From assembly GCF_034137685.1 (NCBI RefSeq), contig NZ_CP139418.1, positions 585,001-649,000 of the forward strand: a stretch of 64,000 nucleotides of DNA. Direction: 5' to 3'. This document shows positions 44,801 through 53,237 of this stretch, one piece after another. Position numbers and translations under genes: made by a program. The notes beneath the pieces are model-generated. The model did no database searches. It saw only the letters and a list, made by a program, of their open reading frames with translations, and was not told the origin of the DNA. Within the stretch, counting starts at the first letter, position 1. The number at the start of each line of letters is the position of its first letter. This stretch comes from Streptococcus sp. S1. GTDB lineage: Bacteria > Bacillota > Bacilli > Lactobacillales > Streptococcaceae.

Positions 44801-45232
44801 TCAACTTCCTTGAGTGAGTCATCTTCAGAGTCTGTGTCAGAAACCCAATCCGTGAGCGCCTCAGAGTCAGAAGCAGCATCTACTTCACTCAGTGAGTCCG
44901 CTTCCGAATCTTTATCTGAATCGGTTTTGATTTCACAAACGGTCACTATTTCATTGTCTGAAAGTCGTTCACAATCAAGCCTATCTTCGCATTCAATCTC
45001 AACAAGTGGGTTAGCATCAATAAGTGCTTTGCCTTCTCAAAAAGAATTCACAGATCCATCAACTTCCTTGATCTCATCGGAGTCTATGCTCTCTTCGCAA
45101 AAGGACAGTCAATCAAAAGTAACACTTCCAGAGACTGGAGTGAGTCCTTCAAAAGGTCTTTACCTTGCAGGGCTAACCACTCTCTTTGCAGGTTTAACTT
45201 CATTGGGTCATCGGAAAAAAGAAGAAAAATAA
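41831..45232 (+). CDS. Serine-rich repeat glycoprotein 2 (accessory Sec substrate) with binding region
   Basis: The 1133-residue protein has an accessory-Sec signal peptide (RFKLVKTGKNWMRVACSNITFF, cleavage near 80), then a short Ser-rich stretch. A non-repeat region follows at about 157-455: a helical part (QQEERLYKLAQDIYRYIDQA) reminiscent of the helical NR domain of Fap1, a beta-rich part (RLQYIV ... YTITVRFTNAHNQ), and a small domain (LTDAEKEQVWEKFKAVNP ... TVTVPL). A long Ser-rich array of 26-residue units (455-1090) follows, then LPETG and RKKEEK. The start is GTG, aligned with the start of protein 1 and preceded by AGGGAG. It is the likely adhesin of the locus. The ligand is unknown from sequence. 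Its repeats are of the same family as the outer repeats of protein 1. Confidence 0.9.
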   Translation: MLFKRMNGKSWKGERITRFKLVKTGKNWMRVACSNITFFQRRGKEGAPPLSFSRSSQLALTRGLIATGALLGAVSLAQPTFADQEDKQSFGSELDSEIGLIGKDSLVIGIAGNSLTSEKINSLTSQESFSSSVGTPVSEITSMDSSEASTSINSTSLSELVLTEPSFIQLDQQEERLYKLAQDIYRYIDQAKALEDGKETVFLGKQALDAIRHQLANPSAEGNQVVDQAKTARNRLINLVLRTTSGKRDPRNGNAIGSDQMLRAPFVMSGPENNHLITAYNSDPVRLQYIVRERNGGVILTFMGYAPNSERVDGVLVPNATLKTPFAPMLIEGKVGDTEVVEPGKTYTITVRFTNAHNQFIDRSFRIKVLPQNDGIRNPIVAVKSNTQVSDLSQLTDAEKEQVWEKFKAVNPRLISSKDFKSYSVSATGEVTVVFKDNTTNTVTVPLTEDPRIRSLSLSVSSSLSEVESTSRLGSESKEISELKSLSEGFSDSLSNSSAISASVGLSNSVSISESEEESISFSEEASSSLSESVSEFQSVSVSESEESSISLSESSSESVSETQSVSTSESEETSTSLSESASESVSEFQSVSASGSEAASASLSESASGSVSEFQSVSASESEETSTSLSESAQGSVSEFQSVSASESEETSTSLSESVSESVSETQSVSTSESEEASTSLSESISESVSETQSVSASESEETSTSLSESASGSVSEFQSVSASGSEESSISLSESSSESVSETQSVSTSESEETSTSLSESVSESVSETQSVSTSESEEASTSLSESVSESISETQSVSTSESEETSTSLSESVSGSVSETQSVSTSESEETSTSLSESVSESVSETQSVSSSGSEEASTSLNESVSESVSETQSVSSSESEAASTSLSESVSGSVSETQSVSASESEAASISLSESVSGSVSETQSVSSSGSEEASTSLNESVSESVSETQSVSSSESEAASTSLSESVSESVSETQSVSTSESEAASTSLSESSSESVSETQSVSASESEAASTSLSESASESLSESVLISQTVTISLSESRSQSSLSSHSISTSGLASISALPSQKEFTDPSTSLISSESMLSSQKDSQSKVTLPETGVSPSKGLYLAGLTTLFAGLTSLGHRKKEEK
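43380..44910 (+). repeat. 78-bp Ser-rich repeat array of glycoprotein 2
   Basis: About nineteen copies of a 78-bp unit encode [26 protein letters not shown] or close variants ([25 protein letters not shown]). The DNA unit is shared with 40440-41390 in the upstream gene, giving long homology between the two genes. Confidence 0.9.
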
Positions 45233-45278
45233 CCCTAGAAATAAATGAGGAAATGATGTCATTTCACGTTGCCAAGTT

Positions 45279-45312
45279 CCAGCAAAACCTAACATAGTTT
45301 TGCTGGTTTTTA
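45279..45312 (+). terminator. Intrinsic terminator after the second Ser-rich adhesin
   Basis: CCAGCAAAAC (45279-45288) pairs perfectly with GTTTTGCTGG (45297-45306), then TTTTT. It separates the adhesin from the accessory Sec operon. Confidence 0.9.
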
Positions 45313-45367
45313 ATGGAGGAGTTAGCTCCAGTGAGAGGATGCGAAATACGAAATCAGATAGAGAATA

Positions 45368-45376
45368 TGTTATAAT
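45368..45376 (+). promoter_or_regulatory. Candidate extended -10 promoter for the accessory Sec operon
   Basis: TGTTATAAT (extended -10) lies 200 bp before the gtf3-like relic and 630 bp before secY2. It probably once drove the intact glycosyltransferase gene and may still drive the operon through the relic. No strong -35 is seen. Confidence 0.45.
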
Positions 45377-45569
45377 GAATGAGGATGAACTCGTTCGGAA
45401 TTCTGTGTAAAGGTGACCAACAAGTGGTCTGAAACTTATTAAGTTAGCAAATCGACTAATGGTTCAATTGCAATAACTTTTAATAAACAAGTAGAAGAAA
45501 AAGAAGGGGCTAGAGATAAAAATCCATTTTACAAATCTTTTCGGTTAATCTTCCAAAAGTATTGCTTTA

Positions 45570-45893
45570 ATGGCCCAGAACGATATTATAAAAATTGTCC
45601 GATAGTTTGGAGTTAATGAGCTTGACATCTACTTTTATGATCAGACGAATGAACCATGGAGAGATCTGAATTCTCGTATGGATGGCATCCTAGCGGGGTC
45701 TCTTTTGAGGATATTGTATTTGTTCAATCTCCATTTTAGAATGGGATGCTCATCTAGTTCATAAGTTAGAGAGTCTTCAAGCAAAGCTAGTGACCTTTAT
45801 CAACGAGAAAGGCTAAGTATTTGTGGTTTCTAGCTTGGAAGAAGATAATCAGGTAGTGAAAGAAACATTATCGTCTAATATTTCAGCAAACTA
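45570..45893 (+). pseudogene. Relic of a Gtf3/Nss-like glucosyltransferase gene
   Basis: Spread over three frames, the sequence reads NELDIYFYDQTNEPWRDLNS, RMDGILAG, VSFEDIVFVQSP and WDAHLVHKLESLQAKLVTFI. That order and content match the N-terminal part of Gtf3 (Nss), the enzyme that adds glucose to O-GlcNAc on Ser-rich adhesins in other streptococci. Stops and frameshifts occur at about 45604, 45698 and 45736, and most of the C-terminal half is missing. The position directly upstream of secY2 is where nss/gtf3 sits in related loci, which supports the call. Confidence 0.75.
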
Positions 45894-46001
45894 AATATAC
45901 GTTATTCTTAATTTGAAATAGTTAGTTTACCAATGAGCTAAAATTAAGTTCGTCAGATCTAATTCTGCAAGTCCGGAGAAAGAAAAATTATTGAAATTAA
46001 C

Positions 46002-47216
46002 ATGATAAAACGATCAGAAGTTGGGAAACGATTTTGTTGGACGATTTTATTCGTCTTTATTTATGTGTTTGGTAGTAAAATTGCATTGCCGTTTGTTGAT
46101 TTGTCGCGAGTGCTTAATGTGAATGAAACGACTGCGACGGGCCTGCAATTATCCAGTGCCATTATGGGAGGAAATTTACGAGGAATGTCGATTTTTTCAA
46201 TTGGCCTTTCTCCGTGGATGTCTTCCATGATATTGTGGCGGGTGTTTACCGTATCCAAGCGCTTTAATCTCGAAAAGACCAGTGCAGATATTGTCGGTCG
46301 ACGAAAAATGTATCTAACCTTGCTACTCGCCTTAGTACAAGCCTTGGCAGTTTCCATGTATTTACCTCTGCAAACCAGTCTAAATTCAGCTCTTGTGATT
46401 GCTGTCAACACGATGATTATGATCGCAGGCACCTTCTTTTTAGTCTGGCTCTCAGATTTAAATGCCGCACTCGGCTTGGGAAATTCAGTCGTCATCATGA
46501 TGGCTGGAATGGTGATGTATTTGCCAGAAGATATTATGCGGACCTTATCTAAAATGGATATTCCAACTTATTGGTATGCAATTGGTCTCTTTCTCATCTT
46601 AGCCTTTGTTTATACAGCCGTCTTGATCGAGTATGCTCGTTATCGCATTCCAGTCAATAAACTTGGAATTCACAACAACCTAAAAAGTTATTCTTTTTTA
46701 GATATCAAGCTAAACCCAGCTGGAGGGATGCCGTTTATGTATGCCATGACCTTAGTATCGATTCCACAGTATGTGCTGTTGCTGGTTCTCTCAATGGATT
46801 CAAATGCTAAATGGGCTGCTAAGTTTGCAAAAGAATTGGTGATGGGTGAGCCTGTCTGGATCCTCCTCTACATATTTATGATTGCCCTCTTGTCCTTTGC
46901 ATTTTCTTTTGTCAATGTCAATGGAGAGGAAATTGCTGAAAAAATGATGAAAAGTTCAGAGTATATCGATTCGGTTTATCCTGGTCCAGATACTCGAAAA
47001 TTTATTAATGGGATTGTGTTACGCTTGACTGTTTTTGGGACCTTCTATCTCATTCTTTTTACTGCCCTACCGTTTTCAGTTTTACTATGGGATAAGGATT
47101 TATTGCGCCTAACAATGATTCCAGGAACCTTCCTTATGTTTGTCGGAATGGTATACAACATCCGGGAAGAGATTCATGCTCTCCAAGTAAATCAACGATA
47201 TACAAGACTATTCTAG
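46002..47216 (+). CDS. secY2: Accessory Sec translocase channel SecY2
   Basis: SecY2 forms the membrane channel that exports the Ser-rich glycoproteins. The 404-residue protein has about ten membrane helices and SecY-like features such as GSKIALPFVD, a GLSPWMSSMILWR stretch and KLNPAGGMPFMYA. It is shorter and more divergent than housekeeping SecY, as usual for SecY2. No good ribosome site lies close to the ATG (the GGAG is 27 nt away), perhaps a result of decay of the gene that used to precede it. It is the first intact gene of a run of nine closely packed genes. Confidence 0.93.
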   Translation: MIKRSEVGKRFCWTILFVFIYVFGSKIALPFVDLSRVLNVNETTATGLQLSSAIMGGNLRGMSIFSIGLSPWMSSMILWRVFTVSKRFNLEKTSADIVGRRKMYLTLLLALVQALAVSMYLPLQTSLNSALVIAVNTMIMIAGTFFLVWLSDLNAALGLGNSVVIMMAGMVMYLPEDIMRTLSKMDIPTYWYAIGLFLILAFVYTAVLIEYARYRIPVNKLGIHNNLKSYSFLDIKLNPAGGMPFMYAMTLVSIPQYVLLLVLSMDSNAKWAAKFAKELVMGEPVWILLYIFMIALLSFAFSFVNVNGEEIAEKMMKSSEYIDSVYPGPDTRKFINGIVLRLTVFGTFYLILFTALPFSVLLWDKDLLRLTMIPGTFLMFVGMVYNIREEIHALQVNQRYTRLF

Positions 47217-47224
47217 GAGTTATC

Positions 47225-48802
47225 ATGTATTACTTTATACCAGCTTGGTACGGGTCAGAACGGACCTGGCATAGCACCACCATCCCTTGGTACTGGACGA
47301 AGGATTCAATCGAGTTTGATGACACCATTAACCAGGTTCGTGTCTTCCAAGATGCAGGGATTGATCGGAAGTTGCTGATTCCGCATTATGCTCCCCAACT
47401 ACGCTATTTTTTACACCGTCAAGATTTGCTAGAAACAGACTATCTCTCTGTCTTTGATCACTTGCAGGGGGTCTCTCCAGATCAGGAAATGATGCCTGTG
47501 CAGATTGAGGATTTGGAGTGGCCTTCAGAGACCACTTTTGCCTACACACCTTTTCAGGTAGTGGCTTTTCGTCGAGGGGAGATGATTGCAAAAATCGACA
47601 TGGGTGTAGATGGGAATATCCTCTCTATTACTCGCCTCAAGGATGGAGAGATTGCCTTTATTGAATATTTAGATGATCGAGGCTTTCTTTCTAGTGTCAT
47701 TTACTATAAAAGTGGGCATCCCTATTTCCAAGAGTATCTCAGTGTTGACGGAACTTGGGTTCTACGTGAAATGCTGACGGAAGATAATCATTCGGTATTT
47801 GTGAATGAGCACGTTCAATCCTTGTTTAAGAAAGGAGTCTACTCGGAAATCAAAGAAGTCATCATGGAGAAAATGAAGTTCCTGCTTGGGACCATCATAC
47901 CTCAGCAAGATCAAGCAGTTTTTGCAGCCCATCCGGCCAATTTACCCTTCTTGCAAGAATTAGGATTTGGAGTTAAAAAAGTTCTGTCTTTTTATGGGAA
48001 ACGCCAGCCCTTGTCTCTATATGATTCCCTACTTTATTTTTGTTTAAAGGATGTTCAGTTGATTGTCACAGATAGTGAAAAAACAAAAGAAGCCATTCTT
48101 GGCTTTTCTCCAACCTTGCAGTCTAAAGTCCATCGAGTGACCTCTTTTGACTCTCGCTTACGATTAGGGAATAGTCAGGAACGCAAAGAATCAAAAATCT
48201 TTTTCTATGTGGGGGAAGACGGTTTCCTATCGAAAAAGCTACTAAAGAACTTGCTGGAAATCTTGGCTGAGAACCCCTTGTTTGAGCTTGTTTTTGCCTT
48301 TTACAGTACATCTGAAAATCATTTGCTTACCTTAAGAAGTCAATTAAAACAATTGATAGAAGAAGAGATTGCCTTAGCTTCGGTGCAGCTAACAGTCACA
48401 GATCAAGAACTTGGGGAGAATAAGATTCAGGATGATGAGTTAGCTGTAGAAGTGCCAGAATATCGTTATACGGTAAAGAACTTCTTTCATGAGAATGATA
48501 TTATCAAGGAGTTGGAACAGACCCGCTTGATTGTAGACCTTAATGATGAACCGAATCTTTATACACAAATTGCGGGAATCTCAGCGGGGATTCCTCAGGT
48601 GAATCGAACCAAGACAGAATTTGTCGATCATCTAAAGAACGGCTATATCATATCCAAAGAAGGAGAATTAGAGAAGGCTTTGAAGTACTTCTTAACAGCC
48701 TTGAAACCATGGAACGAAGCCCTAGTATACTCTGTCGATAAAATACAAGAGTATACGGGCCCGCGTTTGATAGCCAAGTGGGAAGGATGGATGAAAGAAT
48801 AG
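47225..48802 (+). CDS. asp1: Accessory Sec system protein Asp1
   Basis: Asp1 (Gap1 in S. parasanguinis) is needed for export of Ser-rich glycoproteins and forms a complex with Asp2 and Asp3 that links the glycosylated substrate to SecA2. The 525-residue cytoplasmic protein begins MYYFIPAWYGSERTWHSTTI, a typical Asp1 start. It has a glycosyltransferase-like fold but lacks clear catalytic motifs. AGGAG stands 5 nt before the ATG. Spacing is 8 bp after secY2 and 1 bp before asp2. Confidence 0.92.
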   Translation: MYYFIPAWYGSERTWHSTTIPWYWTKDSIEFDDTINQVRVFQDAGIDRKLLIPHYAPQLRYFLHRQDLLETDYLSVFDHLQGVSPDQEMMPVQIEDLEWPSETTFAYTPFQVVAFRRGEMIAKIDMGVDGNILSITRLKDGEIAFIEYLDDRGFLSSVIYYKSGHPYFQEYLSVDGTWVLREMLTEDNHSVFVNEHVQSLFKKGVYSEIKEVIMEKMKFLLGTIIPQQDQAVFAAHPANLPFLQELGFGVKKVLSFYGKRQPLSLYDSLLYFCLKDVQLIVTDSEKTKEAILGFSPTLQSKVHRVTSFDSRLRLGNSQERKESKIFFYVGEDGFLSKKLLKNLLEILAENPLFELVFAFYSTSENHLLTLRSQLKQLIEEEIALASVQLTVTDQELGENKIQDDELAVEVPEYRYTVKNFFHENDIIKELEQTRLIVDLNDEPNLYTQIAGISAGIPQVNRTKTEFVDHLKNGYIISKEGELEKALKYFLTALKPWNEALVYSVDKIQEYTGPRLIAKWEGWMKE

Positions 48803-48803
48803 T

Positions 48804-50348
48804 ATGGACAAACAGTCGAAAACAAGTCATATTCTTCAAATTGGTTTAGAAAATTGGCTGGAACAAGTAGAGATTCCAGAAGAAATGGGTTGGCACTATT
48901 TTTCATGCCAGGATTTGCCCTCTCTAAAAGAGTATATGGAAGAGCAGGAAATCCAAAAATTCAAAGCCTTACTAATAGATCGACCTGAAGATTTGTTGGG
49001 CTTAAAAGATCAGATGGACTTTTTCCAACCCTATACCATTTTTTACAATCATCAGTTCCAACAAGAAACCTATCCGGAAGAAGTGAAGGAATTGCTTCGG
49101 TTGAAGCAGGTTAGGGCTTGGGATTTTTCAGACAAAGCCCATTTTCTCTATCAAGTCACTCGTTTCCTTTATGATGGTCAGTATGGGGATGCTTTTACGG
49201 CTTACGATATCCGCATTCGTCCTGATTTTTCAGGCTCGCAGACAGTTTTAGGAAAACATCTCTTGCAGCTGACGGGATCTTTCGGGAAGGACTTTACTCC
49301 CTTGGCTCAATGGATTTATAATTATGTTTACGATGGGACTACTCCCGTTAATATATGGTTAGAGTATGAAAAAGAGCCCTCTTGTCAACTTCAATTGCGT
49401 ATTCAATTTTTCCAAAGTGGCGCTATTGGTGATCTCGTGAAAGAGATTATCTACTCTGAGGATGACCTAAAAGAGCCAATCTTGCTAGATGAATTTGAGC
49501 GATATTATCTAGCCTTTTGTCTGGAAGCAAAAGGAGAAGGGGAGTTGAAGATTGGGGCCTTACACAAACGTTATTCTCATGGTCCTTTTGGGGAAATGAC
49601 CGTTGGGGCCCAGACACTTCGGGATAGCAAGCGTCAGGAAATCTTTGCTTACTTCCATCCTGGAGATATGAAACCGCCTTTGAATATTTATTTTTCAGGG
49701 TATCGTCCGGCTGAAGGATTTGAAGGATTTGTCATGATGCGAAGAATGGGAAGTCCCTTTATCCTCTTTTCAGATCCGCGCTTAGAGGGTGGCTCCTTCT
49801 ATATGGGCTCTCAAGAGCTAGAAGATCAGATTGTTGCTTACATTGATCAGTATCTAGACTGGCTAGGGTTTGGTCCTAAAGAGATGAACTTTTCTGGACT
49901 TTCTATGGGGACCTTTGGAGCTTTGTACTATGGCTCCTCCTACTCGCCTCATGCTATTTTAGTTGGGAAACCGATTGTTAATCTTGGGGATGTGGCAGCT
50001 AATTTGAAATTCAAACGTCCCGATGAGTTTGGGACATCCTTAGATATGATGCAGTTGCTTGTCGGACAAGTCTCAAGGGAGGGTATTGATCTATTGAATC
50101 AACGGTTTTGGGATCGTTTCAATCAAGCGGATTTGAAGGATACTATTCTGGCCATGGCCTATATGAGAGATGATGACTATGATCAACTGGCCTATCCGAA
50201 AATTTTAGAAGCCCTCTATGATCATCCTGTGCGGATTATTAGTTCTAGTCGACCTGGTCGACACAATGATGCCAGTGCACCGATTGTTGAATGGTTTTTA
50301 ACCCAATATAAAGAAATCATGGAAAGAGATTTTGGAAGGATCGAATGA
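48804..50348 (+). CDS. asp2: Accessory Sec system protein Asp2 (GlcNAc O-acetyltransferase)
   Basis: Asp2 acts in export and, in S. gordonii, acetylates GlcNAc on the Ser-rich adhesin. The 514-residue protein carries a hydrolase-type nucleophile motif FSGLSMGTFGA (Ser near residue 363) and RHNDAS with the likely catalytic His (about 486). These match the known Ser-Asp-His site, so the acetylation function is probably intact. It starts one base after asp1 ends and overlaps asp3 by 4 bp, suggesting coupled translation. Confidence 0.93.
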   Translation: MDKQSKTSHILQIGLENWLEQVEIPEEMGWHYFSCQDLPSLKEYMEEQEIQKFKALLIDRPEDLLGLKDQMDFFQPYTIFYNHQFQQETYPEEVKELLRLKQVRAWDFSDKAHFLYQVTRFLYDGQYGDAFTAYDIRIRPDFSGSQTVLGKHLLQLTGSFGKDFTPLAQWIYNYVYDGTTPVNIWLEYEKEPSCQLQLRIQFFQSGAIGDLVKEIIYSEDDLKEPILLDEFERYYLAFCLEAKGEGELKIGALHKRYSHGPFGEMTVGAQTLRDSKRQEIFAYFHPGDMKPPLNIYFSGYRPAEGFEGFVMMRRMGSPFILFSDPRLEGGSFYMGSQELEDQIVAYIDQYLDWLGFGPKEMNFSGLSMGTFGALYYGSSYSPHAILVGKPIVNLGDVAANLKFKRPDEFGTSLDMMQLLVGQVSREGIDLLNQRFWDRFNQADLKDTILAMAYMRDDDYDQLAYPKILEALYDHPVRIISSSRPGRHNDASAPIVEWFLTQYKEIMERDFGRIE

Positions 50349-50815
50349 TAACTATTAAACAACAAGAAGCCAGACGGCACTATTGGGGGCCCTTGCCTTC
50401 AGCAGACTATCTATGGGGCTCGCTTATCCAAGGTTTTGCGAGGGATAAGGTTGTTTTTAAAAACCCCTTGATGCCTTCTGGTCAAATTTTAAAGACCTGG
50501 AAATCAATGAGCAATTTCAGCGCCAATCGTTGGGCTCCTAGTCTTCCGCTCTTAAAACGAGGTCAATCTTATGTATTAGATGTGAGCATGACTTCCACAC
50601 CTTCCCATACAGTGATGGTGGAAATTGTCTTTCTGGACCGTTTTGGTGTGCCTGTCAAACGTCAGGTAACATCAGATGGAAGCTTGGCTTTTGTTTATCC
50701 AGAGAATGCCTACGCCTACGAAGTGCGTCTCCTTAGTGCCGGCATGCAAGAATTTGTTTTTCATTATTTCACGATTCAACCAATATCGTCTGAGGGAGCA
50801 GAGGTTCTCGCATAG
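50345..50815 (+). CDS. asp3: Accessory Sec system protein Asp3
   Basis: This 156-residue partner of Asp1 and Asp2 is a beta-rich, carbohydrate-binding-like protein, with YLWGSLIQGF and KNPLMPSGQILKTW as recognisable family stretches. Its ATG overlaps the asp2 stop (ATGA). It helps hold the unfolded, glycosylated adhesin during transfer to SecA2. No unusual features. Confidence 0.9.
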   Translation: MITIKQQEARRHYWGPLPSADYLWGSLIQGFARDKVVFKNPLMPSGQILKTWKSMSNFSANRWAPSLPLLKRGQSYVLDVSMTSTPSHTVMVEIVFLDRFGVPVKRQVTSDGSLAFVYPENAYAYEVRLLSAGMQEFVFHYFTIQPISSEGAEVLA

Positions 50816-50847
50816 ACGAGCCAGACTGCTAGTAAAAGAGGATCACA

Positions 50848-53226
50848 TTGGATTATTTTACATTAAGAAAAATTAAAAAGATCTTGAAGGAAGTGAATAG
50901 CTGGAAAGATCATATGACCCGCTTGACGGATCATCAGCTACAGGAGAAGACTGTAGAATTTCGGGAACGTCTAGCTCAGGGCGAGACCTTGGATGATTTA
51001 TTACCGGAAGCATTTGCCGTTGCGCGTGAAGCTGATAAACGGGTTTTGGGCATGTTTCCTTATGACGTGCAAGTCATGGGAGGGATTGTCCTCCACCAAG
51101 GCAATGTCGCTGAAATGAATACCGGTGAAGGAAAGACCTTAACAGCGACCATGCCTGTTTATCTCAATGCCTTAGAAGGAAAAGGGGTCATGGTCATTAC
51201 GACCAATACCTATCTGGCAACCCGAGATGCGGAAGAAATGGGACAGGTCTACCGCTTTTTGGGATTGACCGTTGGAGTTCCTTTGAAACAGTCTGAAGAC
51301 GAAGAATTAGATCCAGAAGTCAAACGGGAGATTTACCGGTCAGATGTCATTTATACGACCAATACCAGTCTGGGCTTTGACTATTTAACAGAGAACTTGA
51401 CAGCTTCAACAGATGGCCAATTTTTGGCAAACTTCAATTATGCCATTGTCGATGAGATTGATTCAGTGCTTCTAGATAGTGCTCAGACTCCCTTGATTAT
51501 TTCTGGTTCTCCTCGGGTTCAATCCAACCTATATGGGATTATTAATACCCTGATCCAAACCTTCAAAGAGGGGGAAGACTTCAAGTTTGATGAAGAAAAG
51601 AAACGGGTTTGGTTGACTCGAAAGGGAGCTCATGCAGCAGAAAGCTTTCTTGCTATTCCCAACCTCTATAATCCCCAATATCATGATATGGTCCGCCATA
51701 TCAGCTTAGCTCTTCAAGCCAATAAAAACTTTATTAAGGATAAGGATTATGTCATCCATCCCAATGTCGAAGGGCAACCGGAGATTGTCTTACTTGACCA
51801 GGCAACAGGTCGATTGATGGAAATGACACGATTGCAAGGAGGACTCCATCAAGCGATTGAAGCCAAAGAAGGTCTCAAGCTAACCCAAGAAACAAGGGCC
51901 ATGGCTACCATTACCTACCAAAATCTCTTTAAGATGTTTCGTAAGCTTGGAGGAATGACGGGGACTGGGAAAGTCGCTGAGGCAGAGTTTCTCGATACCT
52001 ATGCCATGTCCGTCATTAAAATTCCGACTAACCGAAAAAAAATCCGCCAGGACTTGCCAGATGAGATTTATCAGACCCTGCCTGAAAAAGTGTTTGCATC
52101 CTTAGAATATATCAAAGAAGTCCATGCAAATGGCAATCCAATCTTAGTTTTTACAGGTTCAGTTGAGATGTCCATCCTTTATTCTAATCTTCTATTGCGG
52201 GAGGGCATAGCTCACAACCTCTTAAATGCTAATAATGCCGCTCGAGAGGCCCAAATTATTTCAGAATCTGGTCAAATGGGAGCAGTGACTGTAGCGACCT
52301 CCATGGCTGGTCGAGGGACCGATATTAAGTTGGGTCCTGGAGTGACTGAACTAGGGGGACTAGTAGTTGTTGGGACCGAACGGATGATGAACCAGCGGAT
52401 TGACCTTCAAATTCGTGGTCGTTCTGGTCGCCAAGGAGATCCTGGACGGACCAAATTCTTTGTTTCTCTGGAAGATGACTTGATGAAAAACTGGGGACCA
52501 GATTGGATTCAGGATACTTACCAAGACTACGATGTAGAGGAGCGAATTGGTGCCACTAAGCCGTTGACTAAACGAAAATATAAGAATCTGGTGGGACGGG
52601 CTCAAAATGCAAGTGAAAGTTCTAGTCAGGCCAGTCGTCGCATGACGCTTGAATTTGCAGAAAGTATGAACATTCAGCGAGATATCATCTATAAGGAACG
52701 TAACCGCTTGATTAAACAAGAAGGTCGTTTGGATGTAATTGTCGAACAAATTGTCCGAGAAGTCTTTATGAGAGTGGCAGATAATAAAGATTACATAGAT
52801 CCCATTGCTTTTTATCGTTATATTTTGGACAATGTGAGCTATCAGGTGGATCCGCAGACGACTCATCGATCATTCCGTTCTAAAAAAACAAAGAAAAATT
52901 TCTTATGGGAAATTGCTCAAAGAGAGTTAGAAGCTAAGTATGAGATCTTAGGCACCGATGAGGTGATCGCCCAATTCCAGCGCATGGCCATCCTAAAAGC
53001 AATCGATGAAAACTGGGTAGAGCAGGTCGATTATTTGCAGCAACTTCGAGCTGCTCTGTCTGGTCAATATGCCAGTCAAAAGAATCCATTAGTTGAGTTT
53101 TTCCAAGAAGCCTACCAATCCTTTGAACGAATGAAAGAGGCGGCCAAGGAACAAATGGTCCGCAATCTCCTGCTAAGTCGAGTAGAAATCAATAAAAAAG
53201 GGGAAATAGTCTTGCATTTCCCATAA
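50848..53226 (+). CDS. secA2: Accessory Sec ATPase SecA2
   Basis: SecA2 is the motor that drives Ser-rich glycoproteins through SecY2. The 792-residue protein has Walker A ([14 protein letters not shown], near residue 100), [19 protein letters not shown] (DEAD-like motif II), [13 protein letters not shown] and [11 protein letters not shown] of the helicase-like second domain. It lacks the zinc-binding C-terminal tail of housekeeping SecA, as SecA2 proteins do. The start is TTG at 50848 with AGAGGA upstream; no ATG is near. It is downstream of asp3 by 32 bp and 11 bp before gtfA. Confidence 0.95.
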   Translation: MDYFTLRKIKKILKEVNSWKDHMTRLTDHQLQEKTVEFRERLAQGETLDDLLPEAFAVAREADKRVLGMFPYDVQVMGGIVLHQGNVAEMNTGEGKTLTATMPVYLNALEGKGVMVITTNTYLATRDAEEMGQVYRFLGLTVGVPLKQSEDEELDPEVKREIYRSDVIYTTNTSLGFDYLTENLTASTDGQFLANFNYAIVDEIDSVLLDSAQTPLIISGSPRVQSNLYGIINTLIQTFKEGEDFKFDEEKKRVWLTRKGAHAAESFLAIPNLYNPQYHDMVRHISLALQANKNFIKDKDYVIHPNVEGQPEIVLLDQATGRLMEMTRLQGGLHQAIEAKEGLKLTQETRAMATITYQNLFKMFRKLGGMTGTGKVAEAEFLDTYAMSVIKIPTNRKKIRQDLPDEIYQTLPEKVFASLEYIKEVHANGNPILVFTGSVEMSILYSNLLLREGIAHNLLNANNAAREAQIISESGQMGAVTVATSMAGRGTDIKLGPGVTELGGLVVVGTERMMNQRIDLQIRGRSGRQGDPGRTKFFVSLEDDLMKNWGPDWIQDTYQDYDVEERIGATKPLTKRKYKNLVGRAQNASESSSQASRRMTLEFAESMNIQRDIIYKERNRLIKQEGRLDVIVEQIVREVFMRVADNKDYIDPIAFYRYILDNVSYQVDPQTTHRSFRSKKTKKNFLWEIAQRELEAKYEILGTDEVIAQFQRMAILKAIDENWVEQVDYLQQLRAALSGQYASQKNPLVEFFQEAYQSFERMKEAAKEQMVRNLLLSRVEINKKGEIVLHFP

Positions 53227-53237
53227 AAGAGGACATT

